A stretch of 39,656 nt of DNA from Halomonas nitroreducens (GTDB lineage Bacteria > Pseudomonadota > Gammaproteobacteria > Pseudomonadales > Halomonadaceae), in contig NZ_RXNS01000026.1 of the NCBI RefSeq assembly GCF_003966155.1, positions 1 through 39,656 on the forward strand. The letters run 5' to 3'. Below the pieces are notes generated by a model, which was not told where the DNA came from, ran no database searches, and was given only the letters and a program-made list of their open reading frames with translations. The translations under genes and the position numbers were made by a program. Below are positions 34,752 to 39,656 of this stretch, in pieces. Position 1 is the stretch's first letter; each line of letters starts with the position of its first letter.

Positions 34752-37595
34752 ATGACGGAGGCGAGCCCCTGGCGCGACCTGAAGGCGGCGCTTTCGGCGT
34801 CGATACCCGCCGAGCGGCTGATCGATGATCCGCTGCGCACCCTGGCCTACGGCACCGATGCCAGCTTCTACCGACTGATCCCGGGGCTCGTGGTGCGCCC
34901 CGAGAGCGAGGCGGAGCTGCAGCGGACGCTGGCGGAATGCCGGGCGCGACGGCTGCCGGTGACCTTTCGCGCTGCCGGTACCTCGCTGTCCGGCCAGGCG
35001 GTGACCGACTCGGTGCTGATCCAGTTCGGCCGCGGCTGGCGGGATCATGTGGTGCTCGACGACGGGCGGGCGATCCGCCTGCAGCCCGGGGTCATCGGGG
35101 CCCGGGCCAACCAGCTGCTGGCCCCCTTCGGGCGCAAGATCGGGCCCGATCCGGCCTCGATCGCCAGCTGCATGGTCGGCGGCATCGCCGCCAACAACGC
35201 CTCGGGGATGTGCTGCGGCACCGCCCAGAACAGCTACCGCACGGTGCGCGACATCCGCGTGATCCTGGCCGACGGTAGCCGGCTCGACACCGCCGATGCC
35301 GAGAGCGTCGCCGACTTCCGGGCTTCCCACGGCGAGCTGCTGGCCGGACTCGAGCGCCTCGCCGCCCAGACCCGGGGCAATGAGGCCCTCGCCGAGAAAA
35401 TCCGCCACAAGTACCGGCTCAAGAACACCACCGGCTACGCCCTCAACAGCCTGGTCGACTTCACGGATGGCATCGAGATCCTCAAGCACCTGATGATCGG
35501 CTCCGAGGGCACCCTGGGCTTCATCAGCGCCATCACCTACGACACCGTGGTCGACGAGCCCCTCAAGGCCGCGGCCCTGGCCTTCTTCCCCGACATGGGC
35601 ACGACCTGCCGCGCGACCATCGCGCTCAAGCAGGCGCCGGTCTCCGCGGTGGAGCTGATGGACCGCGCCGCGCTGCGCTCGGTGCAGGACCAGCCGGGCA
35701 TGCCGGTGGTGCTGAAGACGCTGCCCGAGGGGGCGGCGGCGCTGCTGATCGACGTGCGTGGCAACGCCGAGGCCGAGCTCGAGGCGCGCATGCAGGCGGT
35801 ACAGGCGACCCTCGAGGGCATCCAGGCCCTCGAGCCGGTCACCTTCACCCGCGAGGCCGACACCTACGCCCTCTACTGGAAGATCCGCAAGGGGCTGTTC
35901 CCGGCGGTGGGGGCGGTGCGCGAGATCGGCACCACGGTGATCATCGAGGACGTGGCCTTCCCCATCGAGCGGCTCGACGAGGGCGTGCTGGCGCTGACCG
36001 ACATCTTCCATCGTCACGGCTACCGCGACGCCATCCTGTTCGGCCACGCCCTGGAGGGGAACCTGCACTTCGTCTTTCCCCAGGGGTTCGAGAAGTCCGG
36101 CGAGGTGGGGCGCTATCAGGCGCTGATGGACGAGGTGGCCGAGCTGGTCGGCGTGGAGTACGGCGGCTCGCTCAAGGCCGAGCACGGCACTGGGCGCAAC
36201 ATGGCGCCTTACGTGGAGCTGGAGTGGGGGCCCGACGCCTATGCGCTGATGTGGGAGATCAAGGCGCTCTTCGATCCCGGCAACCTGCTCAATCCAGAGG
36301 TGATCCTCAGCCGCAACCCGACCCTGCACCTGGAGAACCTCAAGCCCCTGCCGGAGGCCGATGAGATCGTCGACAAGTGCATCGAGTGTGGCTTCTGCGA
36401 GGCGGTCTGCCCGTCGAAGGACCTGACCCTCACCCCGCGCCAGCGCATCGTCATCGCCCGGGAACTGGCAAGGCTCGAGGCGCTGGGCGCCTCGCGCAGC
36501 GCCGAGGACGAGACGCGTCTGGCCACCCTGCGCGAGGATTATCGCTATGTGGGTGACGAGACCTGCGCCGCCGATGGCCTCTGCTCTACCCAGTGCCCGG
36601 TGGGCATCAATACCGGCGACCTGGTACGCGGGATGCGCCACGAACGGGCCGCCGGCACGGCCGGAGTCGCGCGGCGCATCGGGCGCCACTTCTCGGGCGC
36701 GACCCGGGTGGCCCGGGGCGGGCTCAACGCGGCCGGCGCGGCCAGGAGCCTGCTCGGCACCGACCTGATGGCCAAGGCCAGCACCGGGGCGCGCCGCCTG
36801 AGCGGCGACCGCCTGCCCCAGTGGAGTCCGGCGCTGCCCAGGGCGGCGTCGATTCGGGTGCTCGACCGCGTGTCGTCGGGTGATGCCTCCCGGGACAAGG
36901 TGGTCTACCTGCCCTCCTGTGCCACCCGCATCTTCGGCGCCGACCATGACGACACGGAGCGGCGCTCGGTGATGGAGATCACCCTGGCACTGCTCGACAA
37001 GGCGGGCTTCGAGGTCATCCTCCCGGAGATGATCGGCCATCTTTGCTGTGGCATGGCCTTCCAGTCCAAGGGGCAGTTCGAGGAGGCGACCCACAAGGGA
37101 CGCGAGCTCAATCGCGAGCTGCTGGTGGCGAGCCACAACGGCCGCTATCCGGTGCTCTGCGACACCAGCCCCTGTACCCTGCAGATGCGCGAGCACCTCG
37201 ATGAGCGACTCGAGATGCTGGAGCCGGTCGCCTTCGCCCACGATCACCTGCTGCCGCGGCTCGCCGTCACCCCGCTGGACGAGCGGGTCGCCGTGCATGT
37301 GACCTGCTCGAGCACCCGCATGGGGCTCGCCGACAAGTTCGTCGGCCTGGCCAGGGCTTGCGCCCGGGAAGTGGTGGTGCCGGCAGAGATCACCTGCTGC
37401 GGCTTCGCCGGTGACAAGGGCTTCACCACGCCGGAGCTCAATGCCTCCGCGCTGGCGGGACTGGCCGACCAGGTGGCCGACTGCAGCGCCGGCTACTCCA
37501 ACTCGCGCACCTGCGAGATCGGCCTGACCGAGCACGGCGGCATCCCCTACCGCTCGATCCTCGCGCTGCTCGACCGGGCCAGCGCCGCGCCGTGA
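34752..37595 (+). CDS. FAD-binding and Fe-S D-lactate dehydrogenase (Dld-II / LldE-like)
   Basis: A 947-residue protein fused from a flavin half and an iron-sulfur half. The FAD-binding domain has VRPESEAELQRTLAECR, FRAAGTSLSGQAV and IGPDPASIASCMVGGIAANNASGMCCGT; the substrate half includes GHALEGNLHFVFPQGF and EYGGSLKAEHGTGRNMAPYVE. Then come ferredoxin-like CIECGFCEAVCP and CAADGLCSTQCP, and a C-terminal CCG domain (HLCCGMAFQSKG, CDTSPCTLQM, ITCCGFAGDKGF). This is the layout of the quinone-linked D-lactate dehydrogenase seen beside lutABC or lldPDE in pseudomonads. With LutABC for L-lactate it would let the cell oxidise both isomers to pyruvate. ATG 34752 has GGGAG before it; an upstream GTG at 34731 overlaps lutC and is less likely. 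A 2-hydroxyglutarate-type substrate cannot be excluded. Confidence 0.9.
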   Translation: MTEASPWRDLKAALSASIPAERLIDDPLRTLAYGTDASFYRLIPGLVVRPESEAELQRTLAECRARRLPVTFRAAGTSLSGQAVTDSVLIQFGRGWRDHVVLDDGRAIRLQPGVIGARANQLLAPFGRKIGPDPASIASCMVGGIAANNASGMCCGTAQNSYRTVRDIRVILADGSRLDTADAESVADFRASHGELLAGLERLAAQTRGNEALAEKIRHKYRLKNTTGYALNSLVDFTDGIEILKHLMIGSEGTLGFISAITYDTVVDEPLKAAALAFFPDMGTTCRATIALKQAPVSAVELMDRAALRSVQDQPGMPVVLKTLPEGAAALLIDVRGNAEAELEARMQAVQATLEGIQALEPVTFTREADTYALYWKIRKGLFPAVGAVREIGTTVIIEDVAFPIERLDEGVLALTDIFHRHGYRDAILFGHALEGNLHFVFPQGFEKSGEVGRYQALMDEVAELVGVEYGGSLKAEHGTGRNMAPYVELEWGPDAYALMWEIKALFDPGNLLNPEVILSRNPTLHLENLKPLPEADEIVDKCIECGFCEAVCPSKDLTLTPRQRIVIARELARLEALGASRSAEDETRLATLREDYRYVGDETCAADGLCSTQCPVGINTGDLVRGMRHERAAGTAGVARRIGRHFSGATRVARGGLNAAGAARSLLGTDLMAKASTGARRLSGDRLPQWSPALPRAASIRVLDRVSSGDASRDKVVYLPSCATRIFGADHDDTERRSVMEITLALLDKAGFEVILPEMIGHLCCGMAFQSKGQFEEATHKGRELNRELLVASHNGRYPVLCDTSPCTLQMREHLDERLEMLEPVAFAHDHLLPRLAVTPLDERVAVHVTCSSTRMGLADKFVGLARACAREVVVPAEITCCGFAGDKGFTTPELNASALAGLADQVADCSAGYSNSRTCEIGLTEHGGIPYRSILALLDRASAAP

Positions 37596-37756
37596 GCGTC
37601 CCTCCCGGCGGCGGGCGCGCTCCGGGAGCGTCGCCCTGTGCTCCTCCGCTACTCCGCCGCTCTCGGGCGCGCCCCTTCTATACCGTTTTCGGCTAAAGTA
37701 TTACCTCTCGTCGCATGGGTGCGACAGAGAGTGATACTTACGTAGGGAGACTTCGA
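37596..37756 (+). other. Intergenic region before the lipoprotein gene
   Basis: About 160 bases. CGCTCCGGGAGCG is a tight inverted repeat soon after the dehydrogenase stop and CTCCCGG/CCGGGAG a broader one; neither has a T-tract. TAAAGT (about 37694-37699) may be a -10 box for the lipoprotein gene. Confidence 0.4.
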
Positions 37757-39490
37757 GTGGTAGTTCAAGCAATCCGGAGGGCGTCCGGTCATGCGGTGCT
37801 TCGCCCCCATCGTCTGCTGGTCGGCGCCGCCGGCCTGGTCCTGCTGACCGGCTGCGTCGAGGAAGAGACGCGCTTCGTCTCGGCCCCCGAGGCCACGTTC
37901 GGTAGCGATATCGCCGGCGAGCTCACCTCGTCGAGCCTCGTCAACCTCAACAACGGCACCCGCTACTCGGCACACTGGCTATGTGCCGGCGCCACTGCTG
38001 GCCAAGGCCAGTCCTATGCCCTCGAGGCCCCCTTTGCGGCCGAGCTGTCCGCCTTCGATTCCCAGGGGCAGTGGCTGGGCAGCGCCCGGGGCGGCCCCGA
38101 AGCCGGGCCGCTGACCCTGCTGGCAGCGCCGGCGGACGACGCCTGCATGCTGGTGGTGGTCAACGGGCGTGGCCAGGACGCCTTCGGTCCCTATCGCCTC
38201 GGCGCCGAGCCGATCGGGACCCAGGACGAGCTGGTGCCGGGGCGTGCGTTGACCGGGCGCCTGGACGGGGACGCGACCGAGTATCCCATTCGCCTCGACG
38301 GGCCGGCGCTGCTCTCCCTGTCGCTGAGCGGCGTCGATGACCTCGGCCTGCAGCTGGAGGGCAGCGGCGTCTCGCAGTCGGCCCACGCCTGTGCGACCGG
38401 CGAGCTGCGTCTCGAGGCCTATCTGGATGCCGGGGACTATCGCGTCCGCCTGCGCCCCGACCATGCCCCCGCCGTCGGCGGAGAGGCGAGCTGTCCCAGC
38501 CGCGTACTCGGTACCGGAGAGGTCTATCGCCTGATGGCCGAGCGCCGTGATCTGGCCGACGGCTGGCGCAACGGCGGTCCCCTGCGTAATGGCGACAGCG
38601 TCAGTGGCACCCTCAAGGGGGCCGCGCCGAATGCCTATAGCCTGCACCTCGACGGGCCCTCCGAGATCAGCCTGTCGCTGCGCTCGCGGGCCTTCGATAC
38701 CGTGCTGCGGGTCACCGGGGAAGGCACCGACATCGCCAATGACGACGATGGCAATGGCACCGACTCGCGTCTCGATACCGTGCTGATGGCCGGCGACTAT
38801 CGGGTGGAGGTCGACAGCTATGGCGAGGGCGACGGCGACTATGCCCTCGAGCTGACCCGCCGGGACTTCGACGGCGAGTTCCGCAACGAGGGCGCGCTGG
38901 CCCTCGGCGAGAGCCTGCGCGGCCAGTTGACCGGTCTCAGCGAGAGCCGTTATCGCCTGGCGATCGACGAACCGGTCGAAGTGCGGCTGGCGCTGGACTC
39001 CCAGGACTTCGACCCGATGCTGCGCCTGCACGGCAATGGCCTGGACCTGAGCGACGACGACAGCGGCGGTGATCGCAACGCCCTGATCACCACCATCCTG
39101 CAGCCCGGCGAGTATGTCCTCGAGGCGCAGAGCTACAGCGGCAGCGGCATCTACCGCCTGCGGACCGAAGGGCAGGCCTTCGAGGGGCGCACCAGCGACG
39201 GCGGCGAAGTGCGTCCCGGCGAGACCGTCTACGGCAATCTCGGCGGCGGCAGCCTGGCCTATGAGCTGGTGATCGACGAGGCGCGCCCCGTGGTGGTCGA
39301 GGCCACCTCGGCGGCGGTGGATACCATGCTGCGGCTGTCGGGGCGCGGCGTCGACGCCCAGAACGACGATGCCGGCGACCTGGGGCTCGGGTCTCGGATC
39401 ACTCAGCACCTCGAGCCCGGTACCTACCGGGTCGAGGTGAATAGCTTCGGTAGCGGGACCGGCATGGTGCGCCTCGAGATCGGCGGCTGA
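37757..39490 (+). CDS. Lipoprotein with repeated PPC-like beta domains
   Basis: A 577-residue exported protein. GTG 37757 is chosen because AGGGAGA precedes it and it yields a normal lipoprotein signal: arginines, the hydrophobic LLVGAAGLVLLTG, and the lipobox LTGC. An upstream ATG at 37715 would add 14 residues. The mature part is acidic and built of four or five related blocks of about 90-100 residues. Each has a GxxLxGxL start, an aspartate-rich turn (NDDDGNGTDSRLDTVL, DDDSGGDRNALITTIL, NDDAGDLGLGSRITQHL) and an end GDYRVEVDSYGEGDGDY or similar. This matches the bacterial pre-peptidase C-terminal (PPC) fold, with likely Ca2+ binding in the aspartate turns. No peptidase domain is attached. 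Function is unknown; cell-surface binding or envelope structure is plausible. Confidence 0.82.
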   Translation: MVVQAIRRASGHAVLRPHRLLVGAAGLVLLTGCVEEETRFVSAPEATFGSDIAGELTSSSLVNLNNGTRYSAHWLCAGATAGQGQSYALEAPFAAELSAFDSQGQWLGSARGGPEAGPLTLLAAPADDACMLVVVNGRGQDAFGPYRLGAEPIGTQDELVPGRALTGRLDGDATEYPIRLDGPALLSLSLSGVDDLGLQLEGSGVSQSAHACATGELRLEAYLDAGDYRVRLRPDHAPAVGGEASCPSRVLGTGEVYRLMAERRDLADGWRNGGPLRNGDSVSGTLKGAAPNAYSLHLDGPSEISLSLRSRAFDTVLRVTGEGTDIANDDDGNGTDSRLDTVLMAGDYRVEVDSYGEGDGDYALELTRRDFDGEFRNEGALALGESLRGQLTGLSESRYRLAIDEPVEVRLALDSQDFDPMLRLHGNGLDLSDDDSGGDRNALITTILQPGEYVLEAQSYSGSGIYRLRTEGQAFEGRTSDGGEVRPGETVYGNLGGGSLAYELVIDEARPVVVEATSAAVDTMLRLSGRGVDAQNDDAGDLGLGSRITQHLEPGTYRVEVNSFGSGTGMVRLEIGG

Positions 39491-39497
39491 TGTCGGC

Positions 39498-39533
39498 GGG
39501 AGCGCCGCCAGGCGGTGCTCCCCGAATCTTTTT
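39498..39533 (+). terminator. Rho-independent terminator after the lipoprotein gene
   Basis: GGGAGCGCCGCC (39498-39509) pairs with GGCGGTGCTCCC (39511-39522), one wobble pair, with a minimal loop, followed by TCTTTTTCC. Stem and T-run make a strong terminator eight bases after the stop codon. Confidence 0.85.
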
Positions 39534-39544
39534 CCCCGCAGGGC

Positions 39545-39573
39545 TTGCGCCACCCCCGGAGAATCCGTAAAGT
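39545..39573 (+). promoter_or_regulatory. Strong promoter pointing out of the window
   Basis: TTGCGC (39545-39550) and TAAAGT (39568-39573) are exactly 17 bases apart. No start codon with a ribosome binding site follows to 39656; the remaining 80 bases end in TTCTTCGAGGGTTTTTTGAAAA. A long untranslated start right of here fits a stable RNA operon or a long leader, but the gene itself is outside the window. Confidence 0.5.
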
Positions 39574-39656
39574 ACGCATCCGCTGCCGGCGACGGGCAAC
39601 GTTGCAGGCGGTGATGAGTGGCAGAAGTGCTTGTTTCTTCGAGGGTTTTTTGAAAA

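Noticed and set aside
34671..37535. A 954-codon open frame opposite the D-lactate dehydrogenase
   Set aside because: No recognisable motif; the sense frame carries FAD, ferredoxin and CCG signatures throughout.

Overview
The window is about 39.7 kb of gene-dense, GC-rich DNA. Coding regions strongly prefer G or C at third codon positions. Protein sequences and gene order (tkt divergent from a metK/ahcY/metF neighbourhood, prlC next to a YheV-like gene, a PdhR/LldR-type regulator facing lutABC and a D-lactate dehydrogenase) suggest a gammaproteobacterium close to Halomonas. This is inference from gene content; there is no rRNA gene in the window. The DNA looks chromosomal. I saw no insertion sequence, integrase, prophage, CRISPR array or tRNA.

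Left part (1-6.4 kb): the 5' end of transketolase (minus), then a GntR/FCD regulator (minus) divergent from an iron uptake operon of FecA-like TonB-dependent receptor, periplasmic binding protein, FecCD-type permease and ATPase. Their shared promoter region carries a good Fur box and a perfect ATTGGCGCCAAT palindrome; a near copy of the palindrome overlaps the regulator's stop codon.

Methyl-cycle part (6.4-17 kb): metK (SAM synthesis), ligB (LigB-type DNA ligase with a lipoprotein-like N-terminus), ahcY (SAH hydrolysis), a membrane GGDEF protein, a decayed small gene, a glutathione S-transferase, a CPA1 cation/proton antiporter, an AEC permease (minus) and metF (5,10-methylene-THF reductase).

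Transport part (17-27.5 kb): a TRAP-TAXI transporter (fused permease and binding protein), a Na/Pi cotransporter, a YheV-like zinc-ribbon protein whose 5' end has been tandemly multiplied, oligopeptidase A (all minus), then an NSS symporter, a gamma carbonic anhydrase and a DUF457 membrane protein (plus).

Lactate and signalling part (27.5-37.6 kb): a minus-strand operon lldR-like / dctB-like / dctD-like, divergent from lutA-lutB-lutC-dld-like (lactate oxidation). Both sides of the divergent region carry TTGGT-N3-ACCAA palindromes expected for a PdhR/LldR-type repressor. The right end has a lipoprotein with repeated PPC-like beta domains, a strong terminator, and a strong promoter pointing out of the window.

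The most interesting connection is between two separated parts. The TRAP-TAXI genes are preceded by a sigma-54-type -24/-12 element and, about 110 and 145 bp upstream of the predicted start, two sites (one perfect, one half-degenerate) of the palindrome TGTGCGGA-N2-TCCGCACA, 33 bp apart. This is the layout of a DctD-type enhancer, and a DctB/DctD-like pair with an intact GAFTGA loop is encoded 8 kb away in one operon with the lactate regulator. I infer a local circuit in which carboxylate sensing controls TAXI uptake next to lactate oxidation.
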